Origin: Clostridia bacterium
Lineage (GTDB): Bacteria > Bacillota > Clostridia > Lutisporales > Lutisporaceae
Length of the DNA: 46,270 bases
NCBI GenBank assembly: GCA_035628995.1
Contig: DASPIR010000001.1
Span: 1-46,270 of the forward strand
Reading direction: 5' to 3'
Shown here: positions 15,831 to 25,069 of the stretch, in pieces
How the letters are laid out: each line of letters opens with the position of its first letter
How positions within the stretch are numbered: position 1 is the stretch's first letter
Notes under the pieces: model-generated
Seen by the model: the letters and a program-made list of their open reading frames with translations, nothing else
What the model was told of the DNA's origin: nothing
The model's database searches: none
Translations under genes and position numbers: made by a program

Positions 15831-16199
15831 ATGGAGGAAAAGGTATTCGAATTACTATCTCAAATGCTTAACGAAATTAAAGATATGAAAGTCAATATAA
15901 CAACGAAGGAAGACCTTTTAGGAATGGCAACCAAGATGGACATTGAAGGAATAGCAACGAAGGAAGACCTGAAAGGCATGGTAACTAAGGAAGACCTGAA
16001 AGAAATAGCAACAAGTGATGACATTAGAAGGATTGAAGCTGCATTATTCAAATTCGAGAATAAGGCAGAAAGTAAATTTGATGCACTTATTGATGGATAT
16101 AAACAGAATACAGAGGCTATTTATGAGCTGCGCAGAGATGTTGAAAACCTCAAATCAGTAGTTGAGCAGCATGAGGTAAAGCTGAAAATAGTTAAGTAA
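15831..16199 (+). CDS. Coiled-coil protein with TKEDL repeats
   Basis: 122 residues. The start ATG 15831 follows GGTGAGGAG; an earlier in-frame ATG at 15795 lacks a site. The N-terminal half carries an 11-residue repeat (TKEDLLGMA, TKMDIEGIA, TKEDLKGMV, TKEDLKEIA) encoded by tandem 33-base units. The second half is a continuous helix with heptads. Similar coiled-coil proteins of unknown function are common in Clostridia, often beside regulators. No enzymatic motif. A terminator follows. Confidence 0.75.
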   Translation: MEEKVFELLSQMLNEIKDMKVNITTKEDLLGMATKMDIEGIATKEDLKGMVTKEDLKEIATSDDIRRIEAALFKFENKAESKFDALIDGYKQNTEAIYELRRDVENLKSVVEQHEVKLKIVK

Positions 16200-16200
16200 T

Positions 16201-16232
16201 AAAGGGTGTGGATTATTAGATCCACATCCTTT
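16201..16232 (+). terminator. Intrinsic terminator after the coiled-coil gene
   Basis: AAAGGGTGTGGAT pairs with ATCCACATCCTTT (one G-T pair) around a TATTAG loop, followed by Ts. Confidence 0.85.
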
Positions 16233-16249
16233 TACTATTTTAATAACTT

Positions 16250-16279
16250 TTTACAGATTCTTTACATTTAGAGTATACA
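16250..16279 (+). promoter_or_regulatory. Promoter and TTTACA direct repeat before the response regulator
   Basis: TTTACA occurs at 16250-16255 and 16261-16266, 11 bases (one helical turn) apart, with TATACA at 16274-16279. TTTACA with an 18-base spacer would serve as the -35. The repeat spacing fits an OmpR-type regulator. A related pair lies before the first binding-protein gene at 18467 and 18488. Confidence 0.45.
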
Positions 16280-16377
16280 ATAGTAATTGATTAAATAGAT
16301 GTGTCCTAAAAAGGAAATTGTTCCATTTTGTGGAATATATAGTTATACATTTGCTAATGTGAGGGGGGAGCCCAAAA

Positions 16378-17058
16378 TTGAATATTCTTATAGTAGATGA
16401 TGAAAAAATGATAGTAAAAGGCTTGAAGCACAGCCTGGAGCAAAACGGTTTCAAAGTATATGCAGCTTATGACGGGAGACAAGCATTAGAGGTCATAAAC
16501 AGTGAGAATGTCGAACTCATAGTGCTGGATTTGATGCTGCCGGAAATTGATGGAATGACTCTATGCAAGAGAATTCGTCAGACTATGGATATACCCATAA
16601 TAATGCTCACTGCAAAGGATGACTACATTGACAAGATATTAGGGCTGGAGTTCGGAGCAGATGATTATGTGACCAAGCCCTTTAATACAAGGGAGTTAAT
16701 TGCAAGGATTAATGCAGTTTACAGGCGCTATGGCACCAAGAGAAATAATGATGAAAGAGTTGAGGCAAATGACCTCAAACTGAATATTTCATGCAGGTCA
16801 TTATATAAAAGAGATATAGAAGTTCCGCTTACAGCTAAGGAGTTTGATTTGCTTTGTGCACTAATCAGAAGTCCGGGAAGGATATTTACAAGGGAGAAAT
16901 TGTTTGAAATCGTATGGAATGAATTCATATGTGATACAAGAACTGTAGATGTGCATATAAGCAATTTGCGGGAGAAAATTGAGGATGATCCTTCAAATCC
17001 CCGGTATATAAGAACCAAATGGGGGGCAGGGTATTACTTCAGAAGGGAAAGCTTATGA
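16378..17058 (+). CDS. OmpR/PhoB-family response regulator
   Basis: 226 residues. The receiver domain has acidic DDE near residue 7-9, the phosphoacceptor Asp51 in VLDLMLPEIDG and Lys100 in YVTKPF. The C-terminal winged helix has LTAKEFDLLCALIRSPGRIFTREKL and TVDVHISNLREKIEDD. It starts at TTG 16378 after a G-rich ribosome-binding site. Its stop overlaps the histidine kinase start (ATGA), so the pair is translationally coupled. It probably controls the binding-protein operon that follows and perhaps itself; TTTACA repeats lie before both. Confidence 0.93.
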   Translation: MNILIVDDEKMIVKGLKHSLEQNGFKVYAAYDGRQALEVINSENVELIVLDLMLPEIDGMTLCKRIRQTMDIPIIMLTAKDDYIDKILGLEFGADDYVTKPFNTRELIARINAVYRRYGTKRNNDERVEANDLKLNISCRSLYKRDIEVPLTAKEFDLLCALIRSPGRIFTREKLFEIVWNEFICDTRTVDVHISNLREKIEDDPSNPRYIRTKWGAGYYFRRESL

Positions 17059-18428
17059 TGTTCAGGAAAATAAGTCTGATAATGGCTTTTACATATGGAT
17101 TGATAATCATTGTAACAATTGCTCTGCTCAATGTGATTCTTGTATATACATATCAAGAGAACCAGATAGCTAAGAACGAAGACAAGTATGTGCAGTATGC
17201 AAAAATAATAGCTAATATCGCAAAGGATGAGCTGGAGGACACCATGACCCTGAACGGCATCATAAGGGAGAACAGCAGGGGAATTGAAGGAAGGGTGCTC
17301 GTATTGACCGGTGAAGGCAAGGTACTGGCAGATAATTATACATACTACATCGGCAAGTATGTTTCAAACACTGAAATAATAAAGGTTCTGGCAAAAGAGC
17401 AAAAGGCCATAGGGTATTATATTGAGGACAACCGACATATTATGACTGCTGTAGTTCCTATTGTACAAAACAGGGGCAGCAGAAGCCTTGTGTTGATTTC
17501 AACCTATGTTGACTGGTTGTTTGAGGATATAAGGGAGCTGAGGAATCAAGCTGCGATTATATCAATTCTGGCAGCTATATTGGCAATTGTTCTGTCCTAC
17601 GTTTTCGGAAAAAGGATATCAGGACCGGTTGAAAAGCTGACAAAGGCTTCGGAAGACATACTGAATGGGAAGCTTGATACGAAGGTAGACATACAGCGGG
17701 CGGATGAAATAGGCAAATTGGCTGAAACCTTCAATAAAATGAGTGAGGAATTGTACAAGATTGATACAAACAGAAGAAGATTCATCAGTGATGTATCCCA
17801 CGAACTGAAAACACCCCTTACTTCCATTAAAGCGTTGATTGAATCATTGATAGATGGAAATAATGAAATATCAGTTTACAAAGAGTATCTGGGAGATATC
17901 AATGGAGAAATGGACAGGCTTTCTCTCCTGGTCAAGTCACTTCTTACTGTGACAAGATTGGAAGAACTGGAGCTTAAGAGGGAACCGGTAAGTATCTGTG
18001 CTGAAGTAGAATCCATAACAAAGCTTTTTACTCCTCTATTAAAGCAAAAGGATATTAACCTGGAAGTTATCTGTGCTGAGGAAGTAACTATTTTCGCGGA
18101 TAGAGGCATGTTTAGGGAGGTTTTAATAAATATCATAGATAACGCCATTAAATACGGAAAGTACAATGGAAATATAATAGTAAACTGCGGTAAGGCAGAA
18201 AAAGCATACTTGAAAGTAAGTGACAATGGCATAGGGATAGATGAGAAGGATTTGCCTTATGTATTCGATGTATTCTACAGGGCTGACAAGTCCAGAAGAC
18301 GTGATACCGGCGGCAGCGGCATCGGTTTGTATATAGTCAGGAAAATCATTGAGCTCCATGGCTGGAGCATAAGTGTCAAGAGCGAAGCGAAGGCAGGCAC
18401 TGAGTTTCTAATTGAGTTTAGTGATTAG
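17055..18428 (+). CDS. Sensor histidine kinase
   Basis: 457 residues. TM1 (about 8-32), an extracellular sensing region of about 130 residues, TM2 (about 166-185), HAMP linker (RISGPVEKLTKASEDILNG), the HisKA domain with His249 in FISDVSHELKTPL, then HATPase_c with N box DNAIKYG, G1 DNGIGID and G2 GGSGIGLYIV. The ATG at 17055 overlaps the upstream stop codon. The extracellular domain probably senses a ligand or a binding-protein complex, given the four lipoprotein genes just downstream. The signal is unknown. Confidence 0.93.
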   Translation: MMFRKISLIMAFTYGLIIIVTIALLNVILVYTYQENQIAKNEDKYVQYAKIIANIAKDELEDTMTLNGIIRENSRGIEGRVLVLTGEGKVLADNYTYYIGKYVSNTEIIKVLAKEQKAIGYYIEDNRHIMTAVVPIVQNRGSRSLVLISTYVDWLFEDIRELRNQAAIISILAAILAIVLSYVFGKRISGPVEKLTKASEDILNGKLDTKVDIQRADEIGKLAETFNKMSEELYKIDTNRRRFISDVSHELKTPLTSIKALIESLIDGNNEISVYKEYLGDINGEMDRLSLLVKSLLTVTRLEELELKREPVSICAEVESITKLFTPLLKQKDINLEVICAEEVTIFADRGMFREVLINIIDNAIKYGKYNGNIIVNCGKAEKAYLKVSDNGIGIDEKDLPYVFDVFYRADKSRRRDTGGSGIGLYIVRKIIELHGWSISVKSEAKAGTEFLIEFSD

Positions 18429-18448
18429 CGGCATTTTAATGCCGCTAA
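18425..18448 (+). terminator. Hairpin overlapping the kinase stop codon
   Basis: TTAGCGGCATT (18425-18435) and AATGCCGCTAA (18438-18448) are perfectly complementary. The T-rich tract comes only after about 8 bases, so termination may be partial. Confidence 0.6.
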
Positions 18449-18466
18449 ATTAATCTTTAATCTTTT

Positions 18467-18494
18467 TTTACACTTTTTTAGAAGATATTTACAC
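18467..18494 (+). promoter_or_regulatory. Candidate response-regulator site before the binding-protein operon
   Basis: TTTACAC is repeated at 18467-18473 and 18488-18494, 21 bases (two helical turns) apart, with a perfect TATAAT a few bases further (about 18504-18509) but no normal -35 box. That combination is typical of an activator-dependent promoter. Confidence 0.45.
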
Positions 18495-18535
18495 CTGTAA
18501 GATATAATATGCTTTGAAGAGGAGGGGAGGCCAAT

Positions 18536-19930
18536 ATGGTGAAAAGAATACTTGCTACCGTATTTATACTGGTCATGGCATTTCAACTTGTCTCATGTGC
18601 GAGCGGTTATAAAACAGGCAGTGCTTCACAGGATATAGTCACTCCTGCGTCTGCCAATGAAAAACAAAAGTTGACTATTCTCTACCATAAAGAAAATGCT
18701 CATTCTCTTACAGAGAATATGTATATCGAAAGCTACAATACCACATTTGAGAGAAGCTACGGGGTTGATGTGGAGTTTGCCCCGGAGAGTCTCATGGTAG
18801 GGGATAACATTGACTTAAGGGATATGGAAAAAATTGAGGCAAAGTTTGCTGTCAAGCTTGTTGCAGAAGCTGCTCCGGATTTGATATTTACTGACGGCAT
18901 ACATATGAATGGGCTGATAAGTCAAAAGGCAGTAGCTGAGGTTGGAGACCGGATCCCCAACCTTGATAAGGTATATGACGGCCTTTTAGGAGATGAAGTA
19001 TACTATGTTCCGATAGCCATGAATTATTATTCGTATGGAATGAAAAGAAGCACTCTGAAGAGCTTGGGGTTTGGAGAGCCGGATTTGAACTGGACCAGAA
19101 AGGATTATCTTGAGATTAGAGATAGGTGGCTTACTGAGAATAAGAGCAATATATACTTTACTCTGGCTGAATTTGGTGATATTATATTTGGCTTTGAAAA
19201 AGATCTGAATATATTCGACAGCCTGAATAAGCGCGTAAATATTAATACACCGGAGGTAAAAAAGTGGGTCTCAGATATCAGGAATGAGATTTTCTACGGG
19301 AAATACAAGCTGGAGAAGGGCTACACCTTCAATGACTACTATAGCAAGCTTTATGAAAACTTATCGGAGGAAATGATTTGGGACCTTGAGTTGTACCAGC
19401 AAAACAAGAATAACCATATAAAGACCGGGTTAATGAGCCTTCTTAGGGCAGATATGAGCAGCTCTGAAATGCAAGGCAATGATGTTGTTGCTGTGCCTCA
19501 GTACAACGATTATACTCAATATCTTGATACATACGGTTTCATGGTGAATAAGAGAAGCAAGAATATAGAACTCGCCTGCGAATACATAAATGGTCTTCTG
19601 AATAACGAAACTCAACTGGAGCTTTATAAAACTGACTTATATAAATTTTATCCGGTTAATATGAAAATTGAAAAGATTATAGAAGAGCTTGAGGCGCAAA
19701 AAAACCCTGGGAAAAGGGCAGTTGAGCTAAAAAAGTATGTACTGGAGCAAATCAGGGATGGTAAATGTAAAATATGGAGCAATATAGACGAAAGGGAATT
19801 GAAACTCGTTGATATGCTTTTAAAGGACCTCTGCAGGTATATTTTCGCAGATAAGCAATATTCCAATGAAGAATTGGGCGTAGAGCTCAAGAAGCTGGAA
19901 AACAAGTACAATCTTTGGCTTAATGAATGA
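18536..19930 (+). CDS. Solute-binding lipoprotein 1 (ABC family 1)
   Basis: 464 residues. A type II signal peptide with lipobox LVSC (Cys about residue 21) anchors it to the membrane. It then shows an extracellular solute-binding family 1 pattern: LTILYHKENAHS, AAPDLIFTDGIHMNGLI, VYYVPIAMNYYSYGM and a conserved LACEYINGLLNNETQ. It ends KYNLWLNE, a tail shared by all four paralogues. Start ATG 18536 follows GGGGAGG. First gene of a likely eight-gene operon. The ligand is unknown; sugars or glycans are usual for this family. Confidence 0.87.
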   Translation: MVKRILATVFILVMAFQLVSCASGYKTGSASQDIVTPASANEKQKLTILYHKENAHSLTENMYIESYNTTFERSYGVDVEFAPESLMVGDNIDLRDMEKIEAKFAVKLVAEAAPDLIFTDGIHMNGLISQKAVAEVGDRIPNLDKVYDGLLGDEVYYVPIAMNYYSYGMKRSTLKSLGFGEPDLNWTRKDYLEIRDRWLTENKSNIYFTLAEFGDIIFGFEKDLNIFDSLNKRVNINTPEVKKWVSDIRNEIFYGKYKLEKGYTFNDYYSKLYENLSEEMIWDLELYQQNKNNHIKTGLMSLLRADMSSSEMQGNDVVAVPQYNDYTQYLDTYGFMVNKRSKNIELACEYINGLLNNETQLELYKTDLYKFYPVNMKIEKIIEELEAQKNPGKRAVELKKYVLEQIRDGKCKIWSNIDERELKLVDMLLKDLCRYIFADKQYSNEELGVELKKLENKYNLWLNE

Positions 19931-19963
19931 GACTCTTAACCATTGCTTGAAGGAGGTTGGAGA

Positions 19964-21367
19964 ATGGGAAGAAAACTAAGCTTTGTTTTGTTAATAGCAA
20001 TAATATCAATGCAGATATCGGCATGCAGCGATACTGCTGTTAAAAAGAGCACATCAGGGGAAGTGGTAATTCCTCAACCCGGTAAAGATAAGCCTCGCCT
20101 TACTATCTTTATAGCAGGCAACGACCCTATGAGGGACAGCGACTTTTTTACAGCCTACAGAAAAAGGTTTGAAAAAGAATATGGAGTGAAGGTAAATTAC
20201 CATGTAATCGGATATGTATCGGGAGAGAGCGGTATAGTTGATTATTATGGAAAGCTCACTGCGAGGCTGCATATGGAGAATGCGCCGGAGCTTGTTCTCT
20301 ATGGTCCAAATAACTTAAGTGCATTAATTGAACAAAGAGCAGTGGTTAATGTAAAAGGTAAGATACCAAACCTTGAGAAGGTATATGATGCTTTATTAGG
20401 TAATGAAACATACTATGTACCTGTTGGTATGGCATATATGGGTACCGCCCTTAACAAGAAAGTCCTGGGTGAATTGAACATAGGGGAGCCGGAGTTGGAT
20501 TGGACAAATCAGGACTACTATACAATCAGGGAAAGATGGCTGGCTGAAGCAGGAAGGCCTTTTACCAGAATTGAATTTTACGATACCATTGACAAGTATA
20601 TAAGCAGCTTGAATATTTTTGACAGGGATAACAAAAAAGCAAACATAAATACGCAGGAAATGAAAGGATTTATAAAAAGCATAAGGGATGAGATATATTC
20701 AGGTAAATATTTATTAAAAAGGGATTATTCATATGAAAATTACTATAACCTGTTATTTGATGAGCAGTCTAAGGAATACCAGGATGGAACCGCATTGCTG
20801 CTGTCTGATGAATACTTGAACAGTAGTCTGAGAAATATGGAGAAGGAGTATTTCTGCAATATACTTGTGTCGGAGAATAACGATTATATGCTTAAATGGG
20901 ATAATCTTGCTGTACTGCCCAGGTTTAAAGACGGGAACCCTTACAAGCCCAACTTAAGCACATGGGGATTTCTTGTAAACAAGTATGGTAAAGAGTTGGA
21001 GCTTGCTTATGAATTTATAAACGGCCTTTTAAGTGATGAAGTACAGATGCAAATGCTGGATAAGCCTACAGGAGAATTCTGCTATTATCCGGTGAGCAAG
21101 GCTGTCGAAGGTGAAATAAGTGGTATGGAAAACAAAAAGCAGCTTGGCAAGGGTGCTATAGAATTGAGGGAGTATGCTTTGAATAAGGTTAAAGCGGGTG
21201 AGTTCAGTATGGACTTCTATATAAACGGAAAAGAACGTGAGATGTTCTCGCTGGTTCTGAAGGATATAAGCAAATATATATTTGCAGATAAGAAATATTC
21301 TGATGAGGAGCTTTCCAAGGAGCTTGAGAGCTTGGAGGGCAAGTACAACATCTGGCTCAATGAATGA
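19964..21367 (+). CDS. Solute-binding lipoprotein 2
   Basis: 467 residues. Lipobox ISAC (Cys about 22). Same architecture as the first copy, with APELVLYGPNNLSALIEQ, ETYYVPVGMAYMG and LAYEFINGLLSDEVQ, ending KYNIWLNE. ATG 19964 has AAGGAGG 8 bases upstream, preferred over the in-frame start at 19943. The copies are well diverged except for the conserved ends and the signal peptides of copies 3 and 4, so they probably bind different ligands or act as co-receptors. Confidence 0.87.
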   Translation: MGRKLSFVLLIAIISMQISACSDTAVKKSTSGEVVIPQPGKDKPRLTIFIAGNDPMRDSDFFTAYRKRFEKEYGVKVNYHVIGYVSGESGIVDYYGKLTARLHMENAPELVLYGPNNLSALIEQRAVVNVKGKIPNLEKVYDALLGNETYYVPVGMAYMGTALNKKVLGELNIGEPELDWTNQDYYTIRERWLAEAGRPFTRIEFYDTIDKYISSLNIFDRDNKKANINTQEMKGFIKSIRDEIYSGKYLLKRDYSYENYYNLLFDEQSKEYQDGTALLLSDEYLNSSLRNMEKEYFCNILVSENNDYMLKWDNLAVLPRFKDGNPYKPNLSTWGFLVNKYGKELELAYEFINGLLSDEVQMQMLDKPTGEFCYYPVSKAVEGEISGMENKKQLGKGAIELREYALNKVKAGEFSMDFYINGKEREMFSLVLKDISKYIFADKKYSDEELSKELESLEGKYNIWLNE

Positions 21368-21398
21368 GGAGTATGAAGGGTGGCAAGGGGGTGCAGAA

Positions 21399-22790
21399 AT
21401 GCTGAAGAAACTATGGATTATGTTGTTAATAATTATAACTGGTTTTGCTTTGTGGGCCTGCAGTGCTTTTCCTGAAAAGGCCAAGGCTGTAGGGCAAGTC
21501 ATAAGGCCTGAGGAAGCTGCGCAGGAGATTAGTATAATATTTGATGCTATGGATATAGGTTTCAGTAAATGGGAGCCTTTTGAGAATTATAAGAAAAGGT
21601 TTCAAAAGCAGTACGGGGTAAAGGTAAACTGCATTGCAATCGGTGATGCGATACCCACCGAGGAATATTTTGATAATTTATGCAAGGAACTTGCTGTAAA
21701 ACTTCTGGTAGAAGATGGACCAGAGCTTATATTCTATAGCGAAGGCTACAGCTTCGATGGACTGGTTAAACAGAAGGCGGTTCTTGATGTAAGAAACAAG
21801 ATCGATAATATCGACAGTATTTATGCTGCATTGGTGGGTAACGAGCTTTACTGCGTTCCGGTCACAATTTCATACAGGGCTATCGTTTTGAACCACAAGG
21901 CTTTGGAAGCACTGGATATAAAGGAACCGGAGCTTGGCTGGGATAAAGAAAGCTATTACGATATAAAGGAGAAATGGCTGGATAAATCCGAAACAACCTT
22001 CAGCTACTACGAGTATAACGATATTATAAACAAGTATCTACGCGATCTGGATATTTTCAATGTGAGGGAAAAAAGGGCGAATATAAATACACCGCAAATG
22101 AAAGACTGCATTAAAAAAATAAGAGCTGAAATATTCTCGGGCAAGTATAATCTGAAAAGCAATTATAAATTTGAGAACTATTATAATATGATGTATGAAT
22201 ACTTATCTGATGAGTATAAGGAGGATTCTGAGCTGAGACGTTCTGAAGCCTATAATAGCCAAGTCCTGAGGAATCGAAGATATGAGTATACCACCAATCC
22301 CTTAAAGGCCAAGGATACCAGTTATAAAATAGCACGTGGAGGGGCAGTGGTTTTGCCCCAATTTAGCGATGAGACTTCAGGACTTGCATACGCCGGCTTT
22401 TTAATTAACAGAAACGGTAAGAATACTGAACTGGCCTGTGAGTTCATAAACGGGTTATTGAGCAAAGAGGTTCAGATGCAGATATATGAAGACACGGATG
22501 ATTCATATCCGGTGAACAAGGAACTTGAGGGAGCTATAAGAGACATTGAAGCACAGGCGAAGCTTGATGATAGGGCGGTTGTTTTGAAAGATTATGTGCT
22601 TGACAAGATAAAAAGCGGCAGTTGTAAGCTTTGGACAGACAGCAGCAAAGTTGAAGAGTCGGAATTGTTTTGGAAGCTTGTGAAGGATCTCGCCAAATGT
22701 TTTTTTGCAGACAAGACATATACTGAGGAGGAGCTGGCTAAAGAACTGCAGAAGCTGGAGGGTAAATACAACATCTGGCTCAATGAATGA
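21399..22790 (+). CDS. Solute-binding lipoprotein 3
   Basis: 463 residues. Lipobox LWAC. Contains GPELIFYSEGYSFDGLVKQ, ELYCVPVTISY, GWDKESYYDIKEKWLDK and LACEFINGLLSKEVQ, ending KYNIWLNE. ATG 21399 follows AGGGGG. Its first 100 or so coding bases and the preceding 40 bases are almost identical to copy 4, while the mature proteins differ more, which shows a tandem duplication of 1423 bases with partial homogenisation. Confidence 0.87.
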   Translation: MLKKLWIMLLIIITGFALWACSAFPEKAKAVGQVIRPEEAAQEISIIFDAMDIGFSKWEPFENYKKRFQKQYGVKVNCIAIGDAIPTEEYFDNLCKELAVKLLVEDGPELIFYSEGYSFDGLVKQKAVLDVRNKIDNIDSIYAALVGNELYCVPVTISYRAIVLNHKALEALDIKEPELGWDKESYYDIKEKWLDKSETTFSYYEYNDIINKYLRDLDIFNVREKRANINTPQMKDCIKKIRAEIFSGKYNLKSNYKFENYYNMMYEYLSDEYKEDSELRRSEAYNSQVLRNRRYEYTTNPLKAKDTSYKIARGGAVVLPQFSDETSGLAYAGFLINRNGKNTELACEFINGLLSKEVQMQIYEDTDDSYPVNKELEGAIRDIEAQAKLDDRAVVLKDYVLDKIKSGSCKLWTDSSKVEESELFWKLVKDLAKCFFADKTYTEEELAKELQKLEGKYNIWLNE

Positions 22791-22821
22791 GGAGTATGAT
22801 GGGTGGCAAGGGGGTGCAGAA

Positions 22822-24213
22822 ATGCTGAAGAAACTATGGATTATGTTGTTAATAATTATAACTGGTTTTGCTTTGTGGGCCTGCAGTGCTTTTCCTGAAA
22901 AGGCCAAGGCTGCAGGGCAAGTCATAAGGCCTGAGGATACCAAGCTGGAGCTGAATATAATCTTTGAAGTCGCGAATGCAGGCTTCACTGAATTGGAGCC
23001 ATTCAAAGAATTTAAGAAAAGCTTTGAAAAGCAGTACGGGGTAAAGGTGAACTATATAAAAATCGGTGGTGCGATACCTACTGATGAGAATATTGAAAGC
23101 TTCCGCAAGGAGCTTGCTGCAAAGCTGCATCTGAAGGATGGGCCAGAGCTAATATACTATAATGGAGGTTTTGACTTTAGTGCTTTGATCAAACAGAAGG
23201 CGGTTATTGATGTAAGAGATAAGATAAGAAATGTTGACAGCATTTATCCTTCATTAGCAGGCAATGAGCTTTATTGTGTCCCGATCGCAATTTCATATAA
23301 GTCAATAGTATTTAACCGCAAGATTCTGGAGGAGCTGGGTATAAGGGAACCGGAGCCTGGATGGGATAAGGAAAGCTATTACGATATTAAGGGAAAGTGG
23401 CTGGATAAAAGAGAAGTGGCTTTTGACTACTACGAGTATAACGATATTATAAACAAGTATTTACATAATCTGGATATTGTCAATGGGGAGAAAAAAAGAG
23501 CAGCTATAAATACACTGGAAATGAAAGACTGCATCAAAAAAATAAGAGCTGAGATATTCTCGGGCAAGTACAAGCTGAAAAGCAATTATAAATATGAGAA
23601 TTACTACAATATGCTGTATGAATACTTATCCGATGAATATGAGGAAGATGCTGAGCAAAGACATTCCAAAGCCTATAGCAGCCAAGGGCTTAGGAATAAA
23701 ATTTATGAAGCTACCATCACTCCTTTAAAGCCTAAGCATACCAGCTATAGGATAGAAAGCGGAGAGGCTGTTTTTATGCCTCATTTTAGTGACGAAAACT
23801 CGTGGCTTGCTTATCATGGCTTTTTAGTAAACAGGAAAGGCAAAAATAATGAACTGGCTTGTGAGTTCATTAACGGCTTATTGAGCAAAGAGGTACAGAT
23901 GCAGATATATGAAGATAATGATGGTCTGTACCCGGTAAACAAGGAGCTTGAGGGCACCATAAGAGGCATTGAAGCACAGGCGAAGCTTGATGATAGGGCG
24001 GTGGTCTTGAAGGAGCACGTGCTTGACCAGATAAAAAGCGGCAAATGCAAGCTTTGGACAGACAGTAGCAAGGTTGAAGAGTCGGAATTGTTATGGAAGC
24101 TTGTGAAGGATCTTTCAAAATACATTTTTGCGGACAAGGATTATACAGATCAAGAGCTTTCCAATGAGCTTAAGAGCTTGGAGGATAAATATAATATCTG
24201 GCTGAACGAGTAA
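22822..24213 (+). CDS. Solute-binding lipoprotein 4
   Basis: 463 residues, closest relative of copy 3. Same signal peptide and lipobox LWAC. Contains GPELIYYNGGFDFSALIKQ, ELYCVPIAISYKS, GWDKESYYDIKGKWLDK and LACEFINGLLSKEVQ, ending KYNIWLNE. ATG 22822 follows AGGGGG. It is followed after 33 bases by the first permease gene. Confidence 0.87.
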   Translation: MLKKLWIMLLIIITGFALWACSAFPEKAKAAGQVIRPEDTKLELNIIFEVANAGFTELEPFKEFKKSFEKQYGVKVNYIKIGGAIPTDENIESFRKELAAKLHLKDGPELIYYNGGFDFSALIKQKAVIDVRDKIRNVDSIYPSLAGNELYCVPIAISYKSIVFNRKILEELGIREPEPGWDKESYYDIKGKWLDKREVAFDYYEYNDIINKYLHNLDIVNGEKKRAAINTLEMKDCIKKIRAEIFSGKYKLKSNYKYENYYNMLYEYLSDEYEEDAEQRHSKAYSSQGLRNKIYEATITPLKPKHTSYRIESGEAVFMPHFSDENSWLAYHGFLVNRKGKNNELACEFINGLLSKEVQMQIYEDNDGLYPVNKELEGTIRGIEAQAKLDDRAVVLKEHVLDQIKSGKCKLWTDSSKVEESELLWKLVKDLSKYIFADKDYTDQELSNELKSLEDKYNIWLNE

Positions 24214-24246
24214 ATGTAAAGCTTTAGTATTTAGGGGGCTTCTATA

Positions 24247-25068
24247 ATGTACAGGATAAGAGCGCTTAAGGCATACCTTTTTGTTTTACCGAGCTTAACA
24301 GGCTTTTCAATCCTATACCTTATACCCTTCATATGGGGTATAAGGTACTCAGTAAGCTTGAGCGGCTTTGACAATACCTTTGTGGGGTTAAAAAATTATG
24401 AAAGTGTTCTATTAAGCGGTGCATTCAGATTAGCGTTAAAAAATTCGGCAATATTCATGTCAATTGCAATACCGCTTATCATGACACTATCATTTTTTCT
24501 GGCGCTGGCAGTATATGAGTTTAAGCCGCCCAAATGGGTATATCTCTTTATAGTGCTGCCTATTGCAGTACCATCTGCTACAGTGGTAGGCTTTTTCAGA
24601 AAGCTTATTGGAAGCGGTGCTTTTAGCCTGATGAATTCAGATTTTGCAATGCTGGGCGTGATTCTAATATTTATATGGAAGAATACCGGTTATAACTTGA
24701 TTATATATCTTGCAGGGTTGATGCAGCTGGATGGTACAGTAATTGAGGCTTCCAAGATAGATGGCGCCGGATATTTGCAAAGGCTGCGGCATATCATCAT
24801 ACCGATGTGTACGCCGGTAACAGCACTGGTAGGGATTGTTACAATCATCAACTCCTTCAAGGTATTCAAGGATGTGTATATTTTGCAGGGCAGCTATCCA
24901 AATCCACAAATATACATGCTGCAGCACTTTATGAATAATAAGTTTAAGGATTTGCAGTATGAAAAACTCACATCGGCGGCATATCTGTTTGCAGCAATAA
25001 TATTTATAGGCGCATTTCTTTTATTCCGCATGGACAGAAGTTATTCAAGGAAGGTGGGTGAGAGCTGA
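24247..25068 (+). CDS. ABC sugar-type permease, MalF/UgpA-like
   Basis: 273 residues, six predicted membrane spans. The EAA-type loop reads EASKIDGAGYLQRLRHIIIPM (about residues 170-190), the ATPase-docking site of importer permeases. The N-terminus (RIRALKAYLFVLPSLTGFSILYLIPF) is typical of CUT1 permeases. ATG 24247 follows GGGGG. It forms a heteromeric pore with the next gene. No ATPase gene is seen in the window, so a shared MsmX-type ATPase elsewhere is likely. Confidence 0.92.
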   Translation: MYRIRALKAYLFVLPSLTGFSILYLIPFIWGIRYSVSLSGFDNTFVGLKNYESVLLSGAFRLALKNSAIFMSIAIPLIMTLSFFLALAVYEFKPPKWVYLFIVLPIAVPSATVVGFFRKLIGSGAFSLMNSDFAMLGVILIFIWKNTGYNLIIYLAGLMQLDGTVIEASKIDGAGYLQRLRHIIIPMCTPVTALVGIVTIINSFKVFKDVYILQGSYPNPQIYMLQHFMNNKFKDLQYEKLTSAAYLFAAIIFIGAFLLFRMDRSYSRKVGES

Positions 25069-25069
25069 T

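Noticed and set aside
15900-16030. CRISPR-like or satellite repeat in the coiled-coil gene
   Set aside because: The 33-base units are in frame and encode a regular TKEDL coiled-coil repeat; no spacers.
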